Shown: positions 1-11,666, counted from the first letter of the stretch. The stretch: 64,000 nucleotides of DNA from Rhizobiales bacterium Y(2018) (GCA_005502925.1 SCPD01000009.1:62001-126000), one strand, 5' to 3'. Notes: generated from the letters alone by a model not told the origin. Numbers and translations are program-made.

Positions 1-234
1 GTCCAGGCCGCCGCCGTCGTCGCCAAGGCGGATGAGAAATGGGGCGAAAGCCCATGCGCCTTCATCGAGATCAAGCCCGGTGCGAGCGCCACCGCCGAAG
101 AGATGCTGGACTGGTGCCGCAAAGGCCTGGCGCGCTACAAAGTGCCGAAGCATGTGGTCTTCGCCGAATTGCCGAAGACCTCGACCGGCAAGATCCAGAA
201 ATTCAAACTCAGGGAAATGGCGAAGGGCGTTTGA
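1..234 (+). CDS. AMP-forming acyl-CoA synthetase/ligase, C-terminal fragment
   Basis: Only the last 77 residues are present, because the gene enters from the left edge in frame 1 and stops at 232-234. The fragment is the small C-terminal domain of the acyl-adenylate-forming (ANL) family. It ends with the A10 motif PKTSTGKIQK (residues 59-67), whose lysine (K64) takes part in the adenylation half-reaction, and an upstream YKVPK segment. These enzymes activate a carboxylic acid as acyl-AMP and usually pass it to CoA. The substrate cannot be read from this fragment. The next gene starts 2 bases after the stop, so the two may be cotranscribed. Confidence 0.88.
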   Translation, partial: VQAAAVVAKADEKWGESPCAFIEIKPGASATAEEMLDWCRKGLARYKVPKHVVFAELPKTSTGKIQKFKLREMAKGV

Positions 235-236
235 CG

Positions 237-1103
237 ATGTGGAGGCGCATTTGCGTGGGGCTCGCGGTCCTCGTGCTTCTGATCTTCTGTGCGCCGGCGC
301 ATGAAGCGCTTGCCGATCAAGTCTTGAGCGCGGACGGATTCACGCAATCATACGCCGCCAGAGCGAAGATGCTCTTTCCCGCCGCCAAGGTCACCGTCAC
401 CGGCGATCTGGAAGTGAAGATCAAGATGGATCCCGGCGCCGACGGGGAAGGTTTCACGAGCTATCTCGACAACGCCTATAAGATGTATCTCGAAGAGCCG
501 GCGCGGCTCGAAGAAATCACGGACAGGCATATCCGCGTTCTGGCCGAGGATCTCAGCCAGGCGTCAGTGGCCAAGCGCGAGCAGCTGGTGGCCGTTGTGC
601 GGCGCAAGGGGTTCCTGGACGAGCTCAAGGCAAAGCAGACGGATCAATCCTTCCCGGAAAAACAGCTCGCCGGCGACATCTATGTCTTCTACGCGTTCGA
701 TGCGCCTAACACTGTGCACTATGCCGACAGCAGAACAATCGGGGAGCTGGGCGTCGCGGAGGCCGATCTCGATGCCGTCGCCATCGAGAATCTGCCGCGG
801 GTCATGGCGGAGCCGCTGATCGAGACTTATCCTGAAATGGTCGCCATCTCGGCCAACGATCCCTATCTGACCTCGCTGCTCCTCATCGACCGTTTCTGGG
901 CCAAGGACAGGTTTCGTTTTCGCGGCGACCTCGTCGTCTTCGTCGTCGCGCGCGATCTCATGCTGGTGACGGGAAGCGAGGAAACCGCCGACCTGGCCGC
1001 TGCCCGGGAAGCCGTCCAGCAACTCGTCGGCCAGGTTCCCTATGCAATTTCGACCGATCCGATCGTCCGGCGCGGCGATGCATGGCAGTCCTTCGTCCAG
1101 TAA
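237..1103 (+). CDS. Secreted or membrane-anchored DUF1444-like protein
   Basis: The ATG at 237 gives 288 residues. The first 27 or so form a signal peptide (MWRRICVGL followed by a hydrophobic run, then AHEALAD), so the product should be periplasmic. An upstream in-frame start would place this signal internally and overlap the ligase, so 237 was chosen. The C-terminal part (DLVVFVVARDLMLVTGSEE, then a segment before RRGDAWQSF) resembles the DUF1444 family, which has no firmly established activity. No catalytic motif is obvious. It lies directly behind the ligase gene with almost no gap. The family call is from memory of conserved segments and is moderate; function is unknown. Confidence 0.6.
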   Translation: MWRRICVGLAVLVLLIFCAPAHEALADQVLSADGFTQSYAARAKMLFPAAKVTVTGDLEVKIKMDPGADGEGFTSYLDNAYKMYLEEPARLEEITDRHIRVLAEDLSQASVAKREQLVAVVRRKGFLDELKAKQTDQSFPEKQLAGDIYVFYAFDAPNTVHYADSRTIGELGVAEADLDAVAIENLPRVMAEPLIETYPEMVAISANDPYLTSLLLIDRFWAKDRFRFRGDLVVFVVARDLMLVTGSEETADLAAAREAVQQLVGQVPYAISTDPIVRRGDAWQSFVQ

Positions 1104-1156
1104 CCTTTGCGTCAACCGCATTGAACTGACGGCCCAGTTGGCGCAAATGACGGCTC

Positions 1157-1966
1157 ATGAAGCATTTCGACATCACCTATCACGGAGAGACCGTCACCCT
1201 CGCGGACCTGCCGGAATACCGAAAATTCTATGCAAAGCTGGAAAGCGGCCAATGGGAGCCGCGGACATTCCGTGCTCTGAGCGATCATCTCGGCCCCAAC
1301 GTCACCTATATCGATATCGGCGGCTGGATCGGGGTCACACCGTTCTGGGCCAGCAAGAAGGCGAAGCGCGTCCTGGTGGTCGAGCCTGATCCCAAATGCC
1401 GCGAGATCCTGAAAAGCCTGCTGCCGCTTTATCCCAATGTCACGCTGGTCGAGTCCGCCTTGTCGCCCGAAGACTGCGTCAAGCTCAATGCGGTGGAAGG
1501 CTTCGGCAGCTCGGAAACGAGCGCGCTCGCCATCGGCGACGGCGCCTCGGTCGAGGTCCAAGGCTGCTCGATGGCCAGGCTCCTCAAGACAGCGGGAGCG
1601 GCGCCGCTCTTCGTCAAGATCGACATCGAGGGGTATGAATATGCCATCGCCCGGGAGCTCAAGGCGCTCGATGTCGCGCAGGTGAAAGGGGTGCAGCTCG
1701 CCGTCCATCCGGCCCTTTATGAGAAGACACAAACCGGGCCGGCACTGTTCCGCCGGGGCAAGGCGCTTCTCGCCACACTCAGGCTGGCGCGGCTCTTCGA
1801 GCGCCTCGAGCGGCAGACCATGGTCGGCAAATATCCGAGCCTTGTTACTTATTTGTCGCAAGGGATCGCTTTGGCGCCCACGCCCAGGGGCGCAGATATT
1901 CTTTTCCTTAACCGCACGCCCCCGTTGCAATCGAGCGCGCCGGATCACACATTATCGGCTCGTTAG
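1157..1966 (+). CDS. FkbM-family SAM-dependent methyltransferase
   Basis: This 269-residue protein has a Rossmann-type SAM-binding start (YIDIGGWIGVTPFWA, about residues 55-69), the acidic end of strand 2 (VVEPDPKCREIL) and the family hallmark LFVKIDIEGYEYAI near residue 155. FkbM-type enzymes methylate hydroxyl groups, often on sugars of surface glycans or secondary metabolites. The substrate here is unknown, but a cyclase and a polysaccharide lyase follow and a glycosyltransferase cluster begins 9 kb downstream. No signal peptide is visible, so it should act in the cytoplasm. Confidence 0.85.
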   Translation: MKHFDITYHGETVTLADLPEYRKFYAKLESGQWEPRTFRALSDHLGPNVTYIDIGGWIGVTPFWASKKAKRVLVVEPDPKCREILKSLLPLYPNVTLVESALSPEDCVKLNAVEGFGSSETSALAIGDGASVEVQGCSMARLLKTAGAAPLFVKIDIEGYEYAIARELKALDVAQVKGVQLAVHPALYEKTQTGPALFRRGKALLATLRLARLFERLERQTMVGKYPSLVTYLSQGIALAPTPRGADILFLNRTPPLQSSAPDHTLSAR

Positions 1967-2001
1967 TCCCGATTCCCAATGCCCTTCCGGAGCACAAGCC
2001 C

Positions 2002-3327
2002 ATGGCCGTCGACCACGCCATTTCCGATACCCTCATGGATGAAGTGTCGGCCTGGCTCAAGCAGGCCTCTTTGCGCAGCACCGATCTCGAGACGGTGATC
2101 CGCGGCTGCTGCGAAAGGCTCGCCGCCACCGGCCTGCCGCTCAAGCGCATCAATATCTCGCTGTCCATCCTGCATCCGCTCTATCGCGCCATGGGCTTCA
2201 CCTGGCGGCGCGGCGAAGGTCTCAAGGTCGAAGGCTATCGCCATGTCGAGGCCGGCCAGGAGGAAGATGACGGCTTGCGCAAGAGCCCCTATTACCAGCT
2301 CATCAATAACGGGCTCGAGCATATGCGCCGGCGCATCGACGTCGACTGCAAGGCGGAGTTTCCGATCTTCGAGGACTTCAAGAAAGAAGGCATCACCGAC
2401 TATCTGGCTTTCTTCCTGCCCTTCGGCGAAGATTCAGGGCAGGGCATCGTCGGCTCATGGTCGACGGATCGCGCCGGCGGCTTCAATGAAAGCGAGATCG
2501 CGGCCTTGCTGCGTATCCAAGGACGGCTCGCGGTAGCGACGCGTGTTGCAGTTTTGAGTCAGCTCGCCGGCAACATGCTCACCACCTATCTCGGCAATGG
2601 CGCGGGCAAGCGGGTGCTGTCGGGCCAGATCCAGCGTGGCGACGGCGAAACGATCCGCGCCGCCCTCATCATGGCCGACATGCGCGACTCGACCGCCATC
2701 GCCGAGCAGGCCGGCCGGCAGGTCTTCATCGACACGCTCAACCAGTTCTTCGACGCCATCGCGGTGCCGTTCAGCGAAGGAGGGGCCGAGATCCTGAGCT
2801 TCCTGGGCGATGGATTCCTTGCCGTCATTCCCTGCGCCCGCCATCGTGGCCCCTCCGAGATCGCCTGCCGCCAGGCGCTCACCGCCGCCCAGAGCGCGGT
2901 GGCCCGGATGAGCCAGCTCAATGAGCAGCGCAAGGCCGATAATCTGCCCGTGGTCGGCTATGGCCTCGGACTCCATGTCGGCAATGTCATGTTCGGCAAT
3001 GTCGGGTTGAAGGAGCGGCTCACCTTCTCGGCTTTCGGGCAGGCGGTGAACGAAGTGCAGAGGCTCGAAGGTCTGTCGAAGAAATATAAGACCCCGATCA
3101 TTGCCAGCGACGAATTTGCGCTTTATAGCGGCGGTGACTGGAACATGCTGGGGATCGAGACCTTGCGCGGCACCGATTATGACATGAAAGTTCATGCGCC
3201 TCTGGCAGGCAAGGGCGTGGTCAGCGATTATGTGCCGGCGAGCAAAGGCCGCGAGCTCACCGATGCCGAGCGCCTCATCCTGTTGCATCGCGACAATGTC
3301 GTGCCGGCGCGGCGCAAGGCGAGCTGA
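2002..3327 (+). CDS. Class III nucleotide cyclase with divergent substrate residues
   Basis: The 441-residue soluble protein has an N-terminal sensory-like region (about 1-190) and a class III cyclase domain (about 215-380). The first metal site is MADMRDST (D226), the second FLGDG (D270), and the transition-state asparagine and arginine are kept (N350, R354 in GQAVNEVQRLE). The residues that select adenine in known cyclases differ: the lysine position is S266, the Asp/Thr position is S343, and the usual Asp of the GD pair before VN is Q347. It may use another nucleotide or have low activity. Its stop shares one base with the ATG of the downstream polysaccharide lyase, which implies translational coupling. 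Confidence 0.82.
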   Translation: MAVDHAISDTLMDEVSAWLKQASLRSTDLETVIRGCCERLAATGLPLKRINISLSILHPLYRAMGFTWRRGEGLKVEGYRHVEAGQEEDDGLRKSPYYQLINNGLEHMRRRIDVDCKAEFPIFEDFKKEGITDYLAFFLPFGEDSGQGIVGSWSTDRAGGFNESEIAALLRIQGRLAVATRVAVLSQLAGNMLTTYLGNGAGKRVLSGQIQRGDGETIRAALIMADMRDSTAIAEQAGRQVFIDTLNQFFDAIAVPFSEGGAEILSFLGDGFLAVIPCARHRGPSEIACRQALTAAQSAVARMSQLNEQRKADNLPVVGYGLGLHVGNVMFGNVGLKERLTFSAFGQAVNEVQRLEGLSKKYKTPIIASDEFALYSGGDWNMLGIETLRGTDYDMKVHAPLAGKGVVSDYVPASKGRELTDAERLILLHRDNVVPARRKAS

Positions 3328-4301
3328 TGGGGATCTTCCGCGGAACCGCGCATGTCGGCGCAGTGTTGACGGGGCTCTTTCTGGCTACGGCTGCGGTGCC
3401 CGCCGCCGATCTCACCTACAAAGACAAGCTCGTCGACGGCTTCGAAGCCAAGGATTTCGCGCCGGAAGGCGGTCTCTATTACAAGAAGAACTACGAGCAG
3501 AGCGCCGGTACCGTCGAATTTCAGGACAAGGTAGTGAAGACCGGCAAGGGCGCGCTCCGGTTGTCGGTGAAGCCCCACTGTCCGGTGACCGAGCGCTTGT
3601 GCAGCGAACGCGCCGAAGTTTGGGAACGCAGCAAGCTCCGGGTGCCTTACGACCAGGGCGTCTGGTTCGGCTTTGCGGTCAAGTTCGACGAACCCATTCC
3701 CCAGGACGATCACCGCTATCTGGTCGCTCAGTGGAAACGCGAGATCAATGCCGGCGCCGACGGCGATTTCAGCCCGTTCCTGGCCTTCCGTTTCAATGAG
3801 GGCAAGTTCTTCATTACCGTCGAGACCAATCTCGTGCCCGGCAAGGAAATCGAAAAGGGCAAAAGAGCGCATTGCAAGGACGGCGAGACGGCGGTGTGGC
3901 TCAGGCCCGACACCAACCAGACAAGGGCGCTCGTTGCCCATGACAGGAATTTTGGCCCTGACAACGGGGATGAATTCACTGCCTGCACCGACAGGATCAC
4001 GGTGATCGACCGCGGCAACCCGCTGCCCGCGCCGGAAACGGGCTGGATCGACTTCGCCGTCTATACGAAGCCCGGTCCCGAAGGCACCGGCCATATCGAA
4101 ATCTTCGCCAATGGCAAATGGATCGTCACCGTCAAGGGACGCATTGGCCATAATGACAAAGGCCTCGGCGAGAACCAATATTTCAAATTCGGGCCGTATC
4201 GGGCCGGTGGTCCGGGCGTGTGGGCGCTCTATTATGACGACTTCCGCCGCGGTCTCGCCTGCGCGGATGTGCTCGACCGCAAGATTTGCCCCTTTCCATG
4301 A
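3327..4301 (+). CDS. Secreted polysaccharide lyase (PF14099-type, heparin lyase I-like)
   Basis: This 324-residue protein starts with a Sec signal peptide (cleavage probably after AVPAA, residues 22-27). The rest has the jelly-roll pattern of the polysaccharide lyase family: WFGFAVKFDEP, a QWK segment around residue 137, GWIDFAVYT, and the C-terminal block YFKFGPYR followed by YYDDFRRG. Such enzymes cleave uronic-acid-containing polysaccharides by beta-elimination. A UDP-glucose 6-dehydrogenase lies 20 kb downstream, so a glucuronate polymer is plausible, but the substrate is not shown. The ATG overlaps the cyclase stop by one base (TGATG), so the pair is probably cotranslated. Confidence 0.8.
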   Translation: MGIFRGTAHVGAVLTGLFLATAAVPAADLTYKDKLVDGFEAKDFAPEGGLYYKKNYEQSAGTVEFQDKVVKTGKGALRLSVKPHCPVTERLCSERAEVWERSKLRVPYDQGVWFGFAVKFDEPIPQDDHRYLVAQWKREINAGADGDFSPFLAFRFNEGKFFITVETNLVPGKEIEKGKRAHCKDGETAVWLRPDTNQTRALVAHDRNFGPDNGDEFTACTDRITVIDRGNPLPAPETGWIDFAVYTKPGPEGTGHIEIFANGKWIVTVKGRIGHNDKGLGENQYFKFGPYRAGGPGVWALYYDDFRRGLACADVLDRKICPFP

Positions 4302-4320
4302 GACCCGAAAAACGGCTAGG

Positions 4321-4343
4321 CTTCCCCTTAACTTAAGGGGAAG
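4321..4343. terminator. Perfect inverted repeat, probable terminator
   Basis: Two 11-base arms (CTTCCCCTTAA and its complement) are separated by one base, so the folded form has an 8-9 bp stem with a short loop. It sits 20 bases after the lyase stop and 43 bases before the ABC ATPase start. The following bases are only partly T-rich (GCGTTTGGTT). It probably separates the cyclase-lyase unit from the transporter operon. Confidence 0.5.
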
Positions 4344-4386
4344 GCGTTTGGTTAGCCATGCTGGCAAGGCGTAAGTCCGTTCGGCA

Positions 4387-6269
<1,883 letters not shown>

Positions 6270-6273
<4 letters not shown>

Positions 6274-8168
6274 TTTCGCGGCTTCTTTACGGGCTCGTGG
6301 CCCTTGTCCTGTGCGCCATGCCGGCAATGGCCGGATATGTCGAGCCGGATTCGCTCAAGGACAAGGTGGCCAAGGGCGAATTGCCCCCGGTCGATCAGCG
6401 TCTGCCGAGCGAACCGCTCAAGGTCACGATCGAAGGCGAGGGCAAGGCCGTCGGCCAATATGGCGGCACGGCGCGCATCCTGATCGGCGGCCAGCGCAAT
6501 ATCAGCCTGATGACCGTCTATGGCTATACGCGGCTCGTGCGTTATGACGACAAGCTGCAGCTGCAGCCGGATCTTCTGAAGGCGTTCGACGTCCAGGACG
6601 GCCGCGTCTTCACTTTCCATCTGCGCCCGGGCCTCAAATGGTCGGACGGCGAAACCGTCACCACCGAAGACTTCCGTTATGCGCTCGAAGACGTGCAGCT
6701 CAATGAAGAGCTGAGCAAGGTCATCTCCCCCTATCTCCTGGTCGACGGCAAGCCGCCCAAATTCGAGATCGTCGACGACAAGACGCTGCGCTACAGCTGG
6801 GATGCCCCCAATCCGGACTTCCTGCCGCAGATCGCGGCGCCCCAGGCGCTGAGCCTGGTGATGCCGGCCAAATATCTGAAGCAGTTCCACAAGAAATATC
6901 AGAGCGAGGACAAGCTCGCCGAACTGATCAAGGCCAATGGCGAGAAGAAGTGGACCGGCCTCCATATCAACAAGGCGCGGCAATACCGGCCCGAGAATCC
7001 GGAACTTCCGACCCTCGATCCGTGGCGCAACACCACCAAGCCGCCCTCCGAGCAGTTCGTCTTCGAGCGCAACCCCTATTTCCATCGCGTCGACCTGGAA
7101 GGGCGCCAGCTTCCCTATATCGACCGCTTCCTTCTCAATGTGAGCTCCTCGTCGCTGATCGCGGCCAAGACCGGCGCCGGCGAGACCGATCTCCAGGCGC
7201 AGAATATCAGCTTCGCCGACTACACGTTCCTGAAGGAATCGGAGGCTACCCATCCGATCCGCGTCAAATTGTGGGAAAGCGGGCGCGGCTCGCGCGTCGC
7301 CCTGTTCCCCAATCTCAACTTCGCCGATCCGGTGTGGAGCAAGGTGCTGCGCGATGCCCGCTTCCGCCGGGCGGCATCGCTGGCGATCAACCGCGACGAG
7401 ATCAATCAGGCCAAGTTCTTCGGCCTGAGCCGGCCGAGCGCCGATACGGTGCTGCCGGCGAGCCCGCTCTATCGCGAGGAATATGCGACGGCCTATACCG
7501 CCTACGATCCCGACAAGGCCAATGCGCTTCTCGATGAGATGGGTCTCGACAAACGCGGCAGCGACGGCATCCGCCTGCTTCCCGACGGAAGGCGCGCCGA
7601 GATCATCATCGAGACGGCGGGCGAGGATGCGCTCGAGACGGATGTGCTCCAGCTCATCACCGACCATTGGAGCAAGGTCGGCCTCAAGCTGGTGATCAGG
7701 ACCTCGCAGACCGACGTGCTCAGGAGCCGCGTCATCGGCGGAACGACGATGATGACCGTCGCGTCCGGCCTCGACAATGGCGTGCCGACCGCCGACATGA
7801 ATCCCAAGGCCCTGGCGCCGACGAGCCACGAGCAGATGCAATGGCCGCAATGGGGCATCTTCGTCGAATCGGCCGGCGAGAAGGGGACTGAGGTCGATGT
7901 GAAGGAGGCCCGGGAGCTTTTCGATCTCTACAAGCAATGGGAGAAGGCCGCCGACAGCGCGGCGCGGGCCGAGATCTGGCACAAGATGCTGGCGCTCTAT
8001 ACCGACCAGGCCTTCTCCATCGGCATCGTGAATGGCGCCAAGCAGCCCATCGTCATATCGGCGAAATTGCGCAACGTGCCTGAAACGGCGCTGTTCAGCT
8101 TCGACCCGACCGCCTATTTCGGCGTCTATGGCATGGACACCTTCTGGTTCGACAAGAAGGGCCCCTGA
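6270..8168 (+). CDS. ABC transporter substrate-binding protein, family 5
   Basis: The 632-residue periplasmic protein begins at the ATG overlapping the ATPase stop. Starts further upstream are out of place because they lie within the ATPase gene and precede the signal peptide MISRLLYGLVALVLC...AMA. The body is SBP_bac_5-like: FHLRPGLKWSDGETVTTEDF near residue 112 is the family core motif, and FRRAASLAINRDEI near residue 370 is the second conserved block. At over 600 residues it is longer than classic DppA/OppA. It delivers substrate to the two permeases that follow. Ligand unknown. Confidence 0.93.
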
Positions 8169-8170
8169 GG

Positions 8171-9169
8171 ATGCTGCGCTACATCATCGGGCGCATCTTC
8201 ATGATGGTGCCGACGCTGGTAATCATCTCAGCGCTGGTCTTCACCATCATCGAGCTGCCACCGGGCGATTATTTCGAAAGCTATGTGGCGGAACTGCAGG
8301 CGCAGGGCGAAAGCGTCAATGCCGAGCAGATCGAGGCGCTGCGCCAGGAGTATGGTTTCGACAAGCCGCCGGTGGTGCGCTATTTCCACTGGGTCGCCGG
8401 CATGCTGACCGGCGATTTCGGCTATTCCTTCGAATACCGGCTGCCGGTGATGGATGTGGTGGGCGACCGGCTGTGGCTCACCATCCTGGTGTCGTTCACC
8501 ACCATCATCTTCACCTGGCTGATCGCCTTTCCGATCGGCATCTATTCGGCGACCCATCAATATAGCTGGGGCGATTACGGCCTGACCTTCCTCGGCCTCA
8601 TGGGCATCGCCGTGCCCAATTTCATGATGGCGCTGGTGTTCATGTATCTCGCCAATGTGTGGTTCGGGACCTCGATCGGCCATCTGATGGATCCACAATA
8701 TATGGACCAGTCGATGAGCTGGGAAAAGGTCAAGTCCATCCTGGCGCATCTATGGATTCCGGTGGTGATCATCGGCACCGCGGGGACCGCCGGCATGGTC
8801 CGGCGCCTGCGCGCCAATCTGCTCGATGAGCTGCAGAAGCAATATGTGGTGACGGCGCGCGCCAAGGGCCTGCATCCGTTCAAGGCGCTGGTCAAATATC
8901 CGTTACGCATGGCGCTCAACTTCTTCATCTCCGATATCGGCTCGATCCTCCCGGCGATCATCTCGGGCGCCGAGATCACCGCCATCGTGCTGTCGCTCGA
9001 GACGACCGGACCGCTTTTGATCCGGGCGCTCAAAAGCCAGGACATGTACCTCGCCGGCTCGTTCCTGATGTTCCTGGCCTTCCTCACGGTCATCGGCGTA
9101 CTCATTTCGGATCTGGCGCTCGCGGTGCTCGATCCGCGCATCAGGCTGCAGGGCGGAAGCACGAAATGA
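8171..9169 (+). CDS. ABC transporter permease, DppB/OppB type
   Basis: This 332-residue inner-membrane protein has the DppB layout: an N-terminal helix (MLRYIIGRIFMMVPTLVIIS), a periplasmic segment ending in GDFGYSFEY, and five further helices. The coupling segment facing the ATPase is VVTARAKGLHPFKALVKYPLR. The start is 2 bases after the binding-protein stop, and the end overlaps the next permease by four bases, which is typical of a translationally coupled importer operon. Confidence 0.93.
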   Translation: MLRYIIGRIFMMVPTLVIISALVFTIIELPPGDYFESYVAELQAQGESVNAEQIEALRQEYGFDKPPVVRYFHWVAGMLTGDFGYSFEYRLPVMDVVGDRLWLTILVSFTTIIFTWLIAFPIGIYSATHQYSWGDYGLTFLGLMGIAVPNFMMALVFMYLANVWFGTSIGHLMDPQYMDQSMSWEKVKSILAHLWIPVVIIGTAGTAGMVRRLRANLLDELQKQYVVTARAKGLHPFKALVKYPLRMALNFFISDIGSILPAIISGAEITAIVLSLETTGPLLIRALKSQDMYLAGSFLMFLAFLTVIGVLISDLALAVLDPRIRLQGGSTK

Positions 9170-10347
9170 ACGACATGACGCCGCTGCCGCCGCCGGGCCA
9201 GCCGCTCGGGCATTATGTCTCGACGGCTCCCTTCGATCCGTCGACGACCGAGACAATGAGCGAGCAGCAGAAGCGGGTATTCCTCGCTTCGCAATGGAAG
9301 CTGATGTGGTGGAAGTTCAAGCGCCACAGGCTGGCGCTCATCTCCGCCATCATCCTCGCCATCCTCTATGCGATGATCGTCATCGCCGAGTTCCTGGCGC
9401 CCTATAATCTCGCCACCCGGAATGTGAGCGCCATCTATGCGCCGCCGCAGAGTGTCCGGCTGTTCCATGAGGGGAGCTTCGTCGGGCCGTTCGTCTATGG
9501 CCGCACCGTCCAGCTCAACATGGAGAATCTCAAGCGCGAATATAAGGACGACACCAAAAACGTGCAGAAGCTGCGCTTCTTCTGCAGCGGCGACAAATAC
9601 AAGTTCTGGGGCCTGGTCGAGGCCGACCGTCACTTCGTCTGCCCGGCCGAGGGCGGCCAGTTCTTCCTGCTCGGCACCGACCAGCTCGGCCGGGATGTTT
9701 TCTCGCGCATCATCTACGGCGCCCGCATCTCGCTGACCATCGGTCTCCTTGGCGTCTCGGTGAGCTTCATTCTCGGAATCGTGATCGGCGGCATCGCCGG
9801 CTATCGCGGCGGCGTCATCGATCTCATTACGCAACGTCTCATCGAAGTGCTGCAGTCACTACCGAGCATTCCCTTATGGCTGGCGCTCGCCGCGATCATG
9901 CCGGTCACCTGGTCGCCGCTGCTTGTCTATTTCGGCATCACCTTCATCCTGGGTCTGCTCGACTGGACCGGACTTGCCCGCGCGGTACGCTCGAAACTGC
10001 TGGCGCTGCGTGAGGAAGATTACGTCCTAGCGGCACAGCTCATGGGCGCCAAGGGCAGCCGTATCATCGGCCGTCATCTGGTCCCCGGATTCATGTCGCA
10101 TTTGATCGCCTCGGCCACCATATCCATCCCCGGCATGATCCTCGGTGAAACCGCATTGAGCTTCCTAGGCCTGGGCCTTCGCCCCCCCATCGTCAGCTGG
10201 GGGGTGCTGCTCAATGAAGCCACCAATATCAACGTCGTGGCGCTCTATCCCTGGCTCATGCTGCCGGTCATTCCGGTGATCGTCGTCATATTGGCATTCA
10301 ACTTCCTGGGGGACGGACTGCGCGATGCGGCCGATCCGTATAAGTAA
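9166..10347 (+). CDS. ABC transporter permease, DppC/OppC type, with long periplasmic segment
   Basis: The 393-residue protein has the DppC core: FLLGTDQLGRDVFSRIIYGARIS, GYRGG, the coupling motif EEDYVLAAQLMGAKGSRII, and ETALSFLGLGLRPP near the C-terminus. It differs from ordinary DppC by about 90 extra residues between the first helix and the core (roughly 95-160), which include two cysteines (FFCSGDKY and HFVCPAEGG) that could form a periplasmic disulfide. This extended form occurs in peptide-type transporters with large binding proteins. It completes the importer. Confidence 0.92.
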   Translation: MNDMTPLPPPGQPLGHYVSTAPFDPSTTETMSEQQKRVFLASQWKLMWWKFKRHRLALISAIILAILYAMIVIAEFLAPYNLATRNVSAIYAPPQSVRLFHEGSFVGPFVYGRTVQLNMENLKREYKDDTKNVQKLRFFCSGDKYKFWGLVEADRHFVCPAEGGQFFLLGTDQLGRDVFSRIIYGARISLTIGLLGVSVSFILGIVIGGIAGYRGGVIDLITQRLIEVLQSLPSIPLWLALAAIMPVTWSPLLVYFGITFILGLLDWTGLARAVRSKLLALREEDYVLAAQLMGAKGSRIIGRHLVPGFMSHLIASATISIPGMILGETALSFLGLGLRPPIVSWGVLLNEATNINVVALYPWLMLPVIPVIVVILAFNFLGDGLRDAADPYK

Positions 10348-10448
10348 ATGAAAGAGCGGACAGGCCAGCAGCAGGGATTTGACGTGTTCATGCCCTGTGG
10401 CATAGTCCGCCGTTTCGGGGCGAGCGAGGTCGGCATGGAGAGAGGGGA

Positions 10449-11666
10449 ATGACGATGCGTCGGCTGGAACATGCCCGCATTCTCATGTACAGCCACGACA
10501 CGTTCGGGCTCGGACATTTGAGGCGGTGTCGCACTATTGCACATTCTCTCGTCGAGAATTACCGGGGCCTGAGCGTTCTCATCATCTCAGGGTCCACCAT
10601 CGCCGGCGCCTTCGATTACCGGGTGCGCGTCGATTTCGTTAAAATCCCCTCGATCATCAAGCTGCACAACGGCGATTATACGTCGATCGACCGGCATACC
10701 GATCTCCATGAAACGCTGGAGATGCGCCAGGCGATCATCCGCCATACGGCCGAGTCCTTCCAGCCCGATCTCTTCATCGTCGATAAGGAGCCTTTGGGCC
10801 TGCGCGGCGAGCTCGAGGAGACGCTCTCCTATCTCAAGACCCACGGCACCACCCTGGTGCTGGGCCTGCGCGAGGTCATGGACGCGCCCGAACTGCTCAA
10901 GGCGGAATGGGCGAAGCGCGACGTGCTGCGCAAGATCGGTGTGTTTTATGATTCGATCTGGGTCTACGGACCGGAGGACTTCTACGATCCGCTGACCGGC
11001 TTCGATGTTTCGCCCGCGGTGCGCTCACGCATGCACTATGTCGGGTTCCTGCAGCGTCACATGACGCAGGTCGATGTGCCGGTACGCGACGTCGAAGGCA
11101 GTTACATCCTGGCGACGACGGGCGGCGGCGGCGACGGCGCCGATCTCATCCACAATATCTTCGACGCCTATCATCATGATCCGTCGCTGAAACACAAAAT
11201 GCTGATCGTGCTCGGCCCCTTCATGCCGGCGCGCAAGAGGCGCAAGCTCGTCAAAAAGGGCTCCGCCATCCCGTATGTCGAGATCATCGAATTCGACAAC
11301 CGCATGGAGAACCTGATCGCCGGCGCCCGCGCCGTCGTCAGCATGGGCGGCTATAACACCTTCTGCGAGATCCTCTCCTTCGACAAGCCGGCCCTGATCG
11401 TGCCGCGCGTCACGCCGCGTGAGGAGCAACTGATCCGCGCCAGCCGCGCCGCCGAGCTCGGCGTCATCGACATGCTGCGGCCGGAAGAGGCCGAAGATCC
11501 GGCCAAGCTCGCCCGGGCGCTCAAGGCGCTGCCGGAGCGGGCGCCGCCGTCGCAAGTGACCTCCAAGCTCAAGCTCGATGGACTCGAGAAGATCACCGAC
11601 CTGGTCGGCGAATGGCTCGAGCCCGGCTCGCAGAAGCGGCTCACGGTCGTCGAAGGCGGCAATTAG
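10449..11666 (+). CDS. MurG-like glycosyltransferase, first of two
   Basis: The 405-residue cytoplasmic protein has a GT-B fold resembling MurG. The N-terminal domain carries GLGHLRRCR (residues 20-28), equivalent to the acceptor-side GxGHxxR loop. The C-terminal donor domain has ATTGGGGDG and the strongly conserved MGGYNTFCEILSF segment that contacts the nucleotide sugar. It lacks a signal peptide. It starts the glycan cluster, about 100 bases after the peptide importer, with GGGGA before the ATG. Donor and acceptor are unknown, and it is not MurG itself because the flanking genes are not mur/fts genes. Confidence 0.82.
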   Translation: MTMRRLEHARILMYSHDTFGLGHLRRCRTIAHSLVENYRGLSVLIISGSTIAGAFDYRVRVDFVKIPSIIKLHNGDYTSIDRHTDLHETLEMRQAIIRHTAESFQPDLFIVDKEPLGLRGELEETLSYLKTHGTTLVLGLREVMDAPELLKAEWAKRDVLRKIGVFYDSIWVYGPEDFYDPLTGFDVSPAVRSRMHYVGFLQRHMTQVDVPVRDVEGSYILATTGGGGDGADLIHNIFDAYHHDPSLKHKMLIVLGPFMPARKRRKLVKKGSAIPYVEIIEFDNRMENLIAGARAVVSMGGYNTFCEILSFDKPALIVPRVTPREEQLIRASRAAELGVIDMLRPEEAEDPAKLARALKALPERAPPSQVTSKLKLDGLEKITDLVGEWLEPGSQKRLTVVEGGN

